A stretch of 64,000 nucleotides of DNA, taken from positions 1-64,000 of the forward strand of contig JAHBVF010000010.1 in assembly GCA_019637685.1 (NCBI GenBank). The letters run 5' to 3'. Shown here one piece after another: positions 19,715 to 28,242 of the stretch; the stretch's first letter is position 1; each line of letters opens with the position of its first letter. The notes under the pieces are model-generated. The model saw only the letters and a list, made by a program, of their open reading frames with translations. It was not told the DNA's origin and did no database searches. Position numbers and translations under genes: made by a program. The stretch is from Caldilineaceae bacterium. Lineage in GTDB: Bacteria > Chloroflexota > Anaerolineae > Caldilineales > Caldilineaceae.

Positions 19715-22700
19715 TCAATCCTGGAACCTCTGCACAATCCGTTCTGTCTGTTCCCGCGCAGCCGCCAGGGAGCTGTCGCACTGTATTGCCTGGGCAAAGG
19801 CAGCGTCGGCCCCCTCCTTTTCGCCTGCCAGCAGATGGAGCGCGCCCAGCGCAAACTGGGCAGTGGGGCTTTGGGGATTGGCCTTCACTACCTCTGCGCC
19901 CAGGGCCAGGGCTGCCGTCAATCCCTCGTCCGCCTCGTCCACCTGGCCCAATTTGCGCTCAGCCAGAGCCAGCTTGGCCTGTGTGACCGACGCAAAGATG
20001 CTATAATTCTGCTGATTTGTCAGGGGGCGATAGATGGGCAACCTGTCCAGAGCAGCGGCGTAGTTTTCACGGGCCAAGGTCCACTCCCCCTGCTCCAGAG
20101 CGATATCTCCCAATCCTACTTGTGCCGGGAGCAGATCAGGGCGCAGGGCCAATGCCCGGCTGTATTCGCTGGCCGCGGGCAGCGGCTGATCCAACAGCAG
20201 ATACAGCCCGCCCAAATCAAAGGACAACAGCGCCGCGGCCAGACTTTCCGGGGTAGCTGCCTCCACGGCCAGCTGAAACCCGGCCAACGCTTCCTCCAAG
20301 CGGTCTTGGCGGAGCAGCAGTCTGGCCGCGGCCCCGTGCGCCTCGCTGTCGCTGGCCGGGCTGGCACGCAGATCGTCCACAATCGCCTGGGCTTCCTCCT
20401 GCCGATTTTGCGCCAGATAGATAGACGCCAGCATCATACGGAAGAAGGGAGCCGTCCCGACTTCGGCCATCTGTCGGGCAGACTGGGCCGCGCTGGAGAG
20501 GCGGCACTGTTCATAGGCAACCTGCACCAGCCCCAACAGCGGCAGTGGATCGTCGGGCCGCACGCGGGCTGCTTCCTGGAAATGGCCTTCCGCCCCGACC
20601 AGATTGCCGGCGTCCTGCTCCAACAGACCGGCCCGCAGGAGCGCGTCGCTGTTCTCGGGTTCGCTGGCCAGGGCCACTGTAATCGCAGCCAGACCCGCGT
20701 CGATTTCGCCTCTCCGTTGGCGTAGAGCGGCCAGGGCGATGAAATCCGCGGCCAATCCGCTTAGCCGGGCTGCCTCTGCATAGGCGGCGACAGCATCGGC
20801 CAGCGCGCCCGAAGTCCGGGCAATCTCGCCCAGGCCCCGATACGCCCCCGCATTTTCCGGGTCCAGCGCCAATGTCTGTTGATAGGCTGCCGCTGCTTCC
20901 TCCCCGCGTCCCTGGCTGTCCAGGGCCATCCCCAATGTGAGATATAAATCGGCCTGCTCGCCAACCTTCAGCCCTTGCCGGGCCGCGGCCTCGGCTTCAC
21001 TGCTCTTGCCCTGAAAAAGCAGCGCGAAAGCCAGATTTTGCCACCCCTCTTTATCGTCGGGGATCAGCTCTGTGTAGCGTCGCCAGGGCTGCTCCGACTC
21101 GGCGATTTTGCCCTGCGCGGTCAAGGCCCGGGCCAACCCGTGCATAATCACCGGATCGTCCGGCTCGATGGCCGCGGCTCCAGCGTATGCCTCTTCGGAC
21201 TTGGCCCAGTCGCCCTGTAGCATCTGGGTGCTGCCCAGAAGATAGAGCGCGTCTGCGTTCTTTCCGTCCAGGGCCAACGCCTGCTCGAAAGCAGCAATGG
21301 CCTGATCGTATTTTTCCTGGAGCACATATTCCCCGCCCAGCAAGAGGGCTGGTGTGGGATCGCAAGTGGTGCGCTCGGCGGCCTGGGCCAGGGCCGCTGC
21401 CGCGGCGGAACGCTCCCCGGCTGCCGAGGCGGTCAACCCCAGAAGCAGGTAGCCGTCCCCACTCTCCGGGGTCAAGGCGACCACTTTTTCATAGGCCGCG
21501 GTGGCATCGGCCCACTCCTCCCGCCAGAAATGAGCGTCGCCCAATCCCTGCCAGCCATCCGGATTCTCCGGCTCGGATTCGGTAACACGCTGGAACGCGG
21601 CCAATGCTTCATCGTAGCGCTCGCCCAGAAGATAGGCCGTGCCCAGATTCAACTGCTGTTTGATGTCGTCGTCAGGCTGGGCAGCAAGAAGGGCCAGCGC
21701 TTGCTCCACAGCCTGGGCAGCTTTGTCAGACTCCCCTACGCCCGTATACATCTGGGCCAAAAAGAGATACTCTTCTGCGGTATTAGAGACCGCATCGCCG
21801 CTGGGGTTGAGCAGAGCCAGGGCGGCCTGGCCGCGTCCAGCCTGAAAATAGAGGGAGACCAGCAGATTGCGCTGGCTCTCGTCGTCGGGCCGCAGCCGGG
21901 CCGCCATCTCTGCCTGGGCAATCGCCTGCTCCATGCGTTCCGGGGTGGCGCAACCGCCCGCATAGAAAACCGCCAGATTGTAGTGGGCCGGGTAATAGTC
22001 CGGGGCCAGGGCCACGGCCTGCTCCATATCGGCGATGGCCTCGTGCTGGTGGCCTTCCTCCCAGCGCAGCACGCCCCGCTGGAAATAGAGCATTTCTGCA
22101 CCAACCAGCCCATCCTGCCCATTTCCCAGTCCGGCCACCGCCTGATCGAGCAGGGCCAATGCACGCTCTTTCTCCCCGTCCAGTTGGAAACTGACGCCCA
22201 GCACAAAGGCCGCGGCGGCTGTCATCTGCTCCGTCTCCGCGGCGGTGAAGGAGACCCGATCGGGAATGTAGAGGGGTTCCCGTGGGTAGCGGCTCATTTG
22301 GGTGGAGGGTGTGGCCCGCCCAATGCCCAGGCGCTCGGCCAGGCCGGAAAATTTCTGCAGAGAGAGGGAGACCCCACCGATTTTGGCCGGCGCGGGCGGA
22401 TCCATTGCCTCCAAATAGACGGTCACGCCGTCGTCGCTGTAGCTGCCCCAGAGCAGGGCCACCGCGCCCCGGGCCACGCCGTCGGCTTTGGCTTCGGCCG
22501 CGCTGGTGTACGTGCGCCAGGTGCGTTGGACGCTCACCTGTTCCTGCAAGGGCGCAAAGGCCCGCTCCATTGCCACAAAAAGATCGCCCGCCGGGTTGCC
22601 CACCCGGCTGCTGAAGCGTTCAAATTCGCCGACGGCAACGATTAACTTATCCGGCGGGCGCAGCCACTGGGCCACAGTCCAGCCGCTCCACAGCATCGCG

Positions 22701-23995
22701 GCCAGGCCCAGGCCGGCAAAGAGGCCCAACGCGCGCTGGCGGTTGAGCATCCGGTTTGGCCGGCGCAGGGAAATCAGCGCGGCCCCCGCGCCGGCCAGTA
22801 GCAGCACCCCTGCCAATACCGGCAGGCTTTGCAGAGCCAGACCGACGGGTCGCCAGGCTTTCTGCGCCAGGTCCAAGAAGTCGGTGAGAAATTTGAGAGC
22901 GGCAAAGAGCAGTCCGATCAGCCCCAGTGTCGTTGCCAGGCGGCTGCGCCCGTCCCGATAGGCGTCGGGGATGGAGTGGCCGATGAGGGGGGAGAGGACA
23001 TCCAGCTTGGCGGCCAGTTGGGCCATGCGGTCGTCGTTGGGATGGGTGCTGGCGGCTGACGATACGGACCGCGCTTCAACTGGCGTTTCAGCCGGGAGCG
23101 GGGTCTGGCCGGGTGTCGCGGGCTGGCCTTCGATGAGCGTCGGCTGTTCGGTCAGCAGCGTGGCAGATGGCTGTTCGCCGATGGCGGCCCGGAATGCCTG
23201 AGCCAGGGCCGCGCCGCTGGGGAAACGGTCAGCGGGCGATTTCGCCAGCGCGCGCTGTAGCGTTCGATCCACCCCCGCGGGCAGATCAGCCACCCGGCTG
23301 GCCGCGGGCGGCGGCAGCGCGCTGGCGTGGCTGGTGAGGATGGCCGTCGTCGTGCCCTGGAAGGGGGGCGCACCCGTGACCATTTCGTATAGCACAACGC
23401 CCAGGCTGTAGAGATCGCTGGCCGGGCCGACCACTTCGCCCGCGGCCTGCTCCGGCGAAAGATAGGCAGGCGTGCCGATAATTGTGCCCGGCTGGGTCAG
23501 GCCACTGTCGTCGTCCAGAATGCGGGCGATGCCGAAATCAGCCAGGACCGGCGCGCCTTCTTTGTCGAAGAGCACATTGGCCGGTTTCACGTCCCGGTGT
23601 ACCGCGGCCTGGCGGTGCGCGTAGTCCAGTGCCGAGGCCAGAGCGTCGGTAATGCGGGCCGCCTTGGACAGGGGCATCCGTTCACCCCGGCCACGCAGTT
23701 CGTCCAGCCGCTCTTTCAGCGAACCGCCGGGCAGATATTCCATTACCATCACCGGGCCGTCTTCGTCGACCAGATAGTCGTATACCTGCACGATATGGGG
23801 ATGGCGCAGACTCGCGACCAGCCGGGCCTCCCGGCGGAAGCGCTCCTCAAACTGGGCGTCCACCGCCAGCCGAGGGAGGATGAGTTTGATGGCGACGGGC
23901 CGGTCCAGGTCCGGGTCCAGCCCTTCGTAGACTTCGGCCATACCGCCCTGGCCGAGGAGACGCACTGCTGTGTATTCGCCGTAGGATTTGTTCAT
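19715..23995 (-). CDS. membrane Ser/Thr protein kinase with long TPR region
   Basis: A 1,426-residue Hanks-type kinase. Its kinase domain covers about residues 8-270: Gly-rich loop GQGGMAEV (15-22), Lys37 in VAIK, HRDVKPAN (133-140), DFG (153-155) and TIIGTPAYLSPEQ (171-183). A Thr/Pro-rich linker (276-320) contains PTLIEG. Hydrophobic segments near 354-373, 391-410 and 422-445 suggest membrane spans, and the remaining ~970 residues are mostly tandem TPR-like repeats. If three spans cross, the TPR part faces outside; this is inference. The start at 23995 fits the kinase fold but has no clear ribosome site. The FHA-hydrolase gene lies upstream on the same strand. Confidence 0.9.
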   Translation of the reverse strand: MNKSYGEYTAVRLLGQGGMAEVYEGLDPDLDRPVAIKLILPRLAVDAQFEERFRREARLVASLRHPHIVQVYDYLVDEDGPVMVMEYLPGGSLKERLDELRGRGERMPLSKAARITDALASALDYAHRQAAVHRDVKPANVLFDKEGAPVLADFGIARILDDDSGLTQPGTIIGTPAYLSPEQAAGEVVGPASDLYSLGVVLYEMVTGAPPFQGTTTAILTSHASALPPPAASRVADLPAGVDRTLQRALAKSPADRFPSGAALAQAFRAAIGEQPSATLLTEQPTLIEGQPATPGQTPLPAETPVEARSVSSAASTHPNDDRMAQLAAKLDVLSPLIGHSIPDAYRDGRSRLATTLGLIGLLFAALKFLTDFLDLAQKAWRPVGLALQSLPVLAGVLLLAGAGAALISLRRPNRMLNRQRALGLFAGLGLAAMLWSGWTVAQWLRPPDKLIVAVGEFERFSSRVGNPAGDLFVAMERAFAPLQEQVSVQRTWRTYTSAAEAKADGVARGAVALLWGSYSDDGVTVYLEAMDPPAPAKIGGVSLSLQKFSGLAERLGIGRATPSTQMSRYPREPLYIPDRVSFTAAETEQMTAAAAFVLGVSFQLDGEKERALALLDQAVAGLGNGQDGLVGAEMLYFQRGVLRWEEGHQHEAIADMEQAVALAPDYYPAHYNLAVFYAGGCATPERMEQAIAQAEMAARLRPDDESQRNLLVSLYFQAGRGQAALALLNPSGDAVSNTAEEYLFLAQMYTGVGESDKAAQAVEQALALLAAQPDDDIKQQLNLGTAYLLGERYDEALAAFQRVTESEPENPDGWQGLGDAHFWREEWADATAAYEKVVALTPESGDGYLLLGLTASAAGERSAAAAALAQAAERTTCDPTPALLLGGEYVLQEKYDQAIAAFEQALALDGKNADALYLLGSTQMLQGDWAKSEEAYAGAAAIEPDDPVIMHGLARALTAQGKIAESEQPWRRYTELIPDDKEGWQNLAFALLFQGKSSEAEAAARQGLKVGEQADLYLTLGMALDSQGRGEEAAAAYQQTLALDPENAGAYRGLGEIARTSGALADAVAAYAEAARLSGLAADFIALAALRQRRGEIDAGLAAITVALASEPENSDALLRAGLLEQDAGNLVGAEGHFQEAARVRPDDPLPLLGLVQVAYEQCRLSSAAQSARQMAEVGTAPFFRMMLASIYLAQNRQEEAQAIVDDLRASPASDSEAHGAAARLLLRQDRLEEALAGFQLAVEAATPESLAAALLSFDLGGLYLLLDQPLPAASEYSRALALRPDLLPAQVGLGDIALEQGEWTLARENYAAALDRLPIYRPLTNQQNYSIFASVTQAKLALAERKLGQVDEADEGLTAALALGAEVVKANPQSPTAQFALGALHLLAGEKEGADAAFAQAIQCDSSLAAAREQTERIVQRFQD

Positions 23996-24017
23996 GGGTG
24001 TTGGTTCGTGGATGACC

Positions 24018-24126
24018 CGGCAATCAATTGCCGTGTGAGGGCGGAAGTCCACTGGTGTGGACTGCATCGGAAACGGGTGGAGTCGGCTTCAGCCGACTTG
24101 CGTTTTGAGACCGGATTTCAATCCGG
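24018..24126. repeat. cluster of four short perfect hairpins
   Basis: Between the FHA-hydrolase stop and the kinase start are four perfect hairpins with 2-4 nt loops: 24018-24033 (stem CGGCAAT), 24047-24062 (GTCCAC), 24081-24098 (AGTCGGCT) and 24111-24126 (CCGGATT). They would lie in the mRNA leader of the kinase gene if the two genes are co-transcribed. None has a T-run, so they do not look like terminators. Confidence 0.7.
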
Positions 24127-24162
24127 GGCGTCAAACAACCGCCTTGCCGGACTTTCCCCCAC

Positions 24163-25860
24163 TCATCGCCACGTCAACTCTACCGTCAGCCGCATACGCA
24201 CGTCGTTGTCCACATAGAGCGAGCCGTGATGCTGCTGCACAGGATGCACATCCGCGCCAGGCAGCACAGCGCTGGTCTGGGGTACAGAATTGTCCCCCTC
24301 TTCCACCCGCTGCAAATTGAGATCCTGCCAGCCGCCCGCTGGCCCGCGGCGGATGCGCAGATCGGTGAGGGTCTTTTGCGCATAGCCAAAGATGCATACG
24401 GTGGGCACACTGGGTCGGGCATAGGCCAGTTCGTTCTGGAACTCCTGGGCCAGGGCCAGCAGGGGACGCCGCTCTTCGGGCAGCCAGAGCGGGTTGGCGT
24501 AGATGTCCACGGGCTGGCCCGATTCGTCCTGCACACACGCGTAGCGGGGCAGAATCTGATAGGCGGTGGGAAAGGTTGCCAGCACATCCCGCAGCCGCTC
24601 GCCCAACAGCCCAAAGGGGAGCAGATTAGGGCCGGCCACGAGCGTCGTCACGGCTTCCGGCGCGCCCTGATGGGGACCGCCCATCAGCAACAGTTTGTCC
24701 ACCAGCCGGTTGCCCCCCAGCCGCTCCACAAAATAGCGGGTGACAAGCGTGCCCAGACTGTGGCCGACAATCGTCACCGGCGGCGTCACCCCCCAGGCTT
24801 CGATGGCCTCGCCCAGTTTGCGGGCCGATTGGCGCACATCCTGCCGCCAGTCATAGGCAAACTCCAGCAGATCCACGCCCCGGGTGTAGCCCAGGCTCTC
24901 CACCAGAAAGTCGCTCAGGCGGCTGTACTGTTCCTGGCGAATGAGATTGGGGACCACAACTACTTCATCCACAATGCCCTCCGGACGCAGGGGTGTGTCG
25001 TCGGGCAGGCGGTAGATTTCCGGATTGGTGAAGAGGGTGCGCACATTCGGCCAGACCCGTTCGCTGCCCAGCCACAATTGGGAACCCATTATGCCCGGCA
25101 CAAAGACGACGGGCCGTCGGGCGCGGCTGACCCGCGCTTCGATGAGCGTCTGTTGCTCGTCCTGCACGGGCGTTTTGAAGACCAGCCGGGCGTCGCCGAT
25201 GCAGATGGTGTCGCCCGGCGCGAGCACCCGCTCGTCGATCCGTTCTGGGCCAATCCACGTGCCGTTGCCGCTCTCCCGATCGCGCAGAATATAGACATCC
25301 CGCCCGCCTTCGCTCCGCCGTTCGATGGAAGCGTGCAGCCGGGAGACATTCGCCTGGGCCAGGACAACGCCGTTGTCCGACTGGCGGCCAATGGACAGCC
25401 CGTCGCCAAGCGGGATTTCCCACGCCTGGCCCTGGTGGAAGACAGCCAGCCGGGGCGCGTCGGTCCCGTTGATCTGCACGGGCGATGGCGTCTGTATCAG
25501 TGTGGCGTCCAACTGGGCGGGGGTATCGATGATTGTCTGTGCTTCAGGCAGGGGCGCGGGCGCGGCCTCGAAGCGCAGACGGCTGTCGCCCAACTGCAAC
25601 TCATCGCCGGGGTGGAGAGCGGCCCGCTCCACCCGCTGGCCGTTGACACTGCTCCCATTGCCCGATTCCAAATCGACCAGCGACCAGCCGCCCGCGTCGT
25701 CACTTTCCAGCCGAGCGTGGAAGCGGGAGACCTTCGGGTCAAGGAGATCGATGTCGTTGGCGGTGGCTCGGCCCAGCGTCACCTGGCCGGTGTGGAGGTC
25801 AAAGGCGCTGTCTTCGCCCCGTTCCGGGTGGAGGAGGACAAGACGAACGGCTGCGGGCAT
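24163..25860 (-). CDS. FHA-FHA-LCAT-like alpha/beta hydrolase fusion
   Basis: A 565-residue protein joining two forkhead-associated domains to a lecithin:cholesterol acyltransferase-like hydrolase. FHA1 spans about residues 1-98 (GR 30-31, SRFH 45-48, SGNGSSVNG 66-74). FHA2 spans about 135-230 (GR 158-159, SRLH 173-176, SGNGTWIG 197-204). The hydrolase begins at VFVPGIMGS (252-260) and has the nucleophile elbow GHSLG (366-370, Ser368). No signal peptide is seen, so it is probably cytoplasmic. Thr-rich linkers (QTIIDTP, ATLIQTP, QTLIEA) could be phosphorylated and bound by the FHA domains. The start at 25860 has GGAGG 6 nt upstream. The neighbouring kinase is the likely partner. Confidence 0.85.
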   Translation of the reverse strand: MPAAVRLVLLHPERGEDSAFDLHTGQVTLGRATANDIDLLDPKVSRFHARLESDDAGGWSLVDLESGNGSSVNGQRVERAALHPGDELQLGDSRLRFEAAPAPLPEAQTIIDTPAQLDATLIQTPSPVQINGTDAPRLAVFHQGQAWEIPLGDGLSIGRQSDNGVVLAQANVSRLHASIERRSEGGRDVYILRDRESGNGTWIGPERIDERVLAPGDTICIGDARLVFKTPVQDEQQTLIEARVSRARRPVVFVPGIMGSQLWLGSERVWPNVRTLFTNPEIYRLPDDTPLRPEGIVDEVVVVPNLIRQEQYSRLSDFLVESLGYTRGVDLLEFAYDWRQDVRQSARKLGEAIEAWGVTPPVTIVGHSLGTLVTRYFVERLGGNRLVDKLLLMGGPHQGAPEAVTTLVAGPNLLPFGLLGERLRDVLATFPTAYQILPRYACVQDESGQPVDIYANPLWLPEERRPLLALAQEFQNELAYARPSVPTVCIFGYAQKTLTDLRIRRGPAGGWQDLNLQRVEEGDNSVPQTSAVLPGADVHPVQQHHGSLYVDNDVRMRLTVELTWR

Positions 25861-26040
25861 GGGATACCTCCGGGAAGGGGAATGGCAACGCAAAGATGCG
25901 AAGGAGCAGAGATGCAGGAGCATTGTAGCACGACCCCTGCCACGGGAAAAGCAGAGAACGAAGCAGATATGCCCGCCGATAACCCCCACCTAACCTCCCC
26001 GCTTTGGACATTAAAGAATTGATCGGGCAATAGCGTAGGC

Positions 26041-26095
26041 GCGGCTTGTAGCCGCACGTCTCTGGACATCCTTTATCTGCGCGGCTAAAAGCCGC
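26041..26095. repeat. paired GCGGCT-NNN-AGCCGC hairpins
   Basis: GCGGCTTGTAGCCGC at 26041-26055 and GCGGCTAAAAGCCGC at 26081-26095 are two copies of one hairpin with 6-bp stems and 3-nt loops. They resemble in size and core (CGGCT/AGCCG) the hairpin at 24081-24098 on the other side of the FHA-hydrolase gene. Confidence 0.65.
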
Positions 26096-26175
26096 ACCTA
26101 CCCTTCCCCAATTATTTTCTTGATCCACAATGCGGATGGCGTCGGTTGCACACCCAGAAACTTGTCCACCAATCG

Positions 26176-26216
26176 GCTCCTCCCCCAATTTTGGGGGAGG
26201 CCGGGAGGGGGTAATC
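26176..26216. repeat. CTCCTCCCCCAA palindrome with GGGAGGGGGTAA tail
   Basis: CCTCCCCCAA and TTGGGGGAGG (26179-26200) form a perfect palindrome with a 2-nt centre, followed by GGGAGGGGGTAAT. A related copy lies at 49323-49362. It belongs to no gene. Confidence 0.6.
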
Positions 26217-26373
26217 CACCTCCGCCCCACTGGCCGCGTATGCACCGGTCTGGTCCGCGGCCAGAACCGAGCGTCCCAGGAGGTCTTTGTGGCATCGCCC
26301 AGGGCGAAATCCACGTAGAAATGACCACCCCAACCGGCGACTTTTGGCGTTAAAAATTCCCCTTTTTTTGCAC

Positions 26374-26402
26374 TTGACATCCTTTGTAATTTATACTACA
26401 CT
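26374..26402 (+). promoter_or_regulatory. promoter of the cold-shock gene
   Basis: TTGACA at 26374-26379 is followed by a 17-bp spacer and TACACT at 26397-26402. An alternative reading is TTGCAC (26368-26373), an 18-bp spacer and TATACT (26392-26397). Either gives a leader of about 150 nt before the start codon, typical of cold-shock genes. TGTAAGTTCTTACA (26418-26431) is a palindrome just past the start of transcription. Confidence 0.75.
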
Positions 26403-26557
26403 GTTTTCGCAAGATGTTGTAAGTTCTTACACGAGTATGCATTTACGCCGCTCGGACTTACCATCCAGGCGGCTTTGCTGTTCTTGTTGGGAACCACCAT
26501 TTTGTACCATCAACCGTTCGTCGTAGTTCAGTACATGGGAAAAGGAGTTTTCCAACA

Positions 26558-26770
26558 ATGAGTGACCGCGAAATGGGAACCGTCAAGTGGTTCAACGATC
26601 AGAAGGGCTTTGGCTTCATTGCTCCCGACTCGGGTGCCAAGGATGTCTTTGTCCACCATTCCGCCATCGTCGCTGAGGGCTTCCGCAGCCTCTCCGAGGG
26701 TGACCGTGTAGAATTCAGTGTCGAGCAGGGGCCGAAGGGTCCTTCGGCGGCTGGCGTGTCAAGGGTCTAG
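26558..26770 (+). CDS. cold-shock protein (CspA family)
   Basis: A 70-residue single-stranded nucleic-acid-binding protein that melts RNA structure. It consists of one cold-shock domain with RNP1 (KGFGFI) and RNP2 (VFVHH), plus the leading [14 protein letters not shown] lies 10 nt before the ATG. It is a one-gene unit with its own promoter, long leader and terminator. Whether it responds to cold cannot be told from sequence; many such genes are constitutive. Confidence 0.95.
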   Translation: MSDREMGTVKWFNDQKGFGFIAPDSGAKDVFVHHSAIVAEGFRSLSEGDRVEFSVEQGPKGPSAAGVSRV

Positions 26771-26818
26771 GACCTGAAGCAATCAGTCTGAGCCTTTGCC
26801 CAGTTGATTGAAACCGAG

Positions 26819-26850
26819 AGAGGTTCGGCAGCCGCCGAACCTCTTTTTTA
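26819..26850 (+). terminator. Rho-independent terminator of the cold-shock gene
   Basis: An 11-bp perfect stem (AGAGGTTCGGC paired with GCCGAACCTCT) with a 4-nt loop, followed by a run of T at 26844-26849. It lies 48 nt past the stop codon and directly before the 3' end of the convergent FAD oxidoreductase gene. Confidence 0.92.
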
Positions 26851-26859
26851 TTGCCCGCT

Positions 26860-28200
26860 TCATTTTGTGTCGACCGGCTTGGCTTTGAGCGCCCGCCAGA
26901 GGATAGACGGGCGAAAGAGAGCAGTTGGTGGGGCCAGCAGATGGGTGACACTAAAAAAAGTGTGGATCACATCCGTCTGGTCGAAGTTGGCAAAGACCCG
27001 CGCCAAATAGCGGTGCATCAGGCGATCGGCCAGGCTTGCCTCGCCCGCGGCGCGTCCGGCCCAGCGAAAATCGTCGCCAGTAGCCAACTGCCAGGGGGTC
27101 AGCAGCGCTTTGGCCAGTTTTTTCTGAAAGACCCGCCCCAACGCATCCAATCCACTCTGCCGGATAGTGCTGTCCAGCAGCTCCGCGGCCAGCGCGCCCA
27201 CACTCATTCCCTGGCCGTACACGGGGTTGAAGGCACAGACCGCATCGCCCAGGGCAATCAGCCCCCCGGGCCAGCGGGCCATCTTTTCGTAGTGTCGCCA
27301 CTGGTTTTCTGTGCGCGCATAGCCGCTGATAGGACCGATGGCCTCGGCCTGGCCGATGGCGTCGTAGATTTGCGGCCCGGCCAGGCTTTGGGCAAAAGCC
27401 AGGAATTCTGCCTCGTCCGTGGGCGGGAGCATTCCGCCTGTCCCGGCCAGAGTGACTACCCAGCGCCCACCTTCCACGGGCAACACCACCGCGCCCCGGG
27501 GATTGTCTGGATAGCGGGCCGCGATCAGCACCAGCTTCCAGTCGGCCTCCCAGCCATCGGGGATGGCATACCAGCGGGTGGCATAGCCAAGCCCCGCGTT
27601 GACCGTCGTTACCTCTGCCTGGCCGTAGCCCAGATCAGCCAGCCACGTGGGCAAGCGACTGGTGCGCCCGCTGGCATCCACCACCAGATCCGCGGCAATT
27701 TCCTCTGCTGCCTCTGTGCCGCGCCGCACACTCACACCTGTCACCTGCGTTCTGTCGCCATTCGTCGTCAGCCCCGTCACCGCGCGGTCAGTCACAAAAG
27801 AGACACCGGGGATGGCCTGTATCCGCTTGCGCACCAGCCACTCCAGCAGGTCCCGGCTGGCGCTGAAGCTGCGCAGGTCCGAGTCAAAACGGGGCATCCA
27901 GCCACCGGCCAGGAGCGTTGCGCTGTCCAGTGACCAGCAGATGGGCGGCGCGCCCAGGGCCAGAGCTTCGGCCTCTAGCCCTGGAAAGAGCCGTTCCAGA
28001 ATGCGTGCGCCCCGGCTGAGCAGGACATGGGCGTGGCGGGCCTGGGGCAGGCCTTTGCGGGGCAGAGGCCCGTCGGGCAGTTCATCCCGTTCGACAATTG
28101 TGACCTGCGGCCAGTGGTCGGCCAGCACCCGTGCGGCCAGCAGACCGCTCAGGCTTCCGCCGATGACCAGGGCTTGGGATGTCGCGTCTGTCGTGTCCAT
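26860..28200 (-). CDS. FAD-dependent oxidoreductase/monooxygenase
   Basis: A 446-residue flavoprotein of the PHBH-like monooxygenase/halogenase superfamily. The N-terminal ADP-binding motif is VIGGSLSGLLAARVL, an acidic residue ends the second strand (VTIVERDE), and ALGDAVCAFNPVYGQGMS is the second FAD motif with the conserved Asp. LVVDASGRTSRLP is also typical. The substrate is unknown. The start at 28200 has AGGGGA about 10 nt upstream. It converges on the cold-shock gene; the lipoprotein gene upstream is on the same strand, 42 bp away. Confidence 0.8.
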   Translation of the reverse strand: MDTTDATSQALVIGGSLSGLLAARVLADHWPQVTIVERDELPDGPLPRKGLPQARHAHVLLSRGARILERLFPGLEAEALALGAPPICWSLDSATLLAGGWMPRFDSDLRSFSASRDLLEWLVRKRIQAIPGVSFVTDRAVTGLTTNGDRTQVTGVSVRRGTEAAEEIAADLVVDASGRTSRLPTWLADLGYGQAEVTTVNAGLGYATRWYAIPDGWEADWKLVLIAARYPDNPRGAVVLPVEGGRWVVTLAGTGGMLPPTDEAEFLAFAQSLAGPQIYDAIGQAEAIGPISGYARTENQWRHYEKMARWPGGLIALGDAVCAFNPVYGQGMSVGALAAELLDSTIRQSGLDALGRVFQKKLAKALLTPWQLATGDDFRWAGRAAGEASLADRLMHRYLARVFANFDQTDVIHTFFSVTHLLAPPTALFRPSILWRALKAKPVDTK

Positions 28201-28242
28201 AGACAGGTGTTCCCCTTTTGTTTGGGCTTTCTCTCGCTGGGA

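Larger units (their letters stand above)
25861..26557. other. spacer between FHA-hydrolase and cold-shock gene (697 bp)
   Basis: Divergent region. It contains the ribosome site of the FHA-hydrolase gene, two GCGGCT-type hairpins, a CCTCCCCC palindrome and the cold-shock promoter and leader. No supported gene is seen; the several overlapping short frames near 26,100-26,350 lack family features and ribosome sites. Confidence 0.6.

Noticed and set aside
19427..20725. 432-residue plus-strand open frame across the gltB-kinase spacer
   Set aside because: It lies mostly opposite TPR-coding sequence and has no conserved motif.
24226..26022. 598-residue plus-strand open frame opposite the FHA-hydrolase gene
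   Set aside because: The opposite strand encodes clear FHA and hydrolase motifs; this frame is low-complexity and unmatched.
26098..26353. several overlapping short frames near a CCTCCCCC palindrome
   Set aside because: They cross repeats in several frames on both strands with no conserved content.
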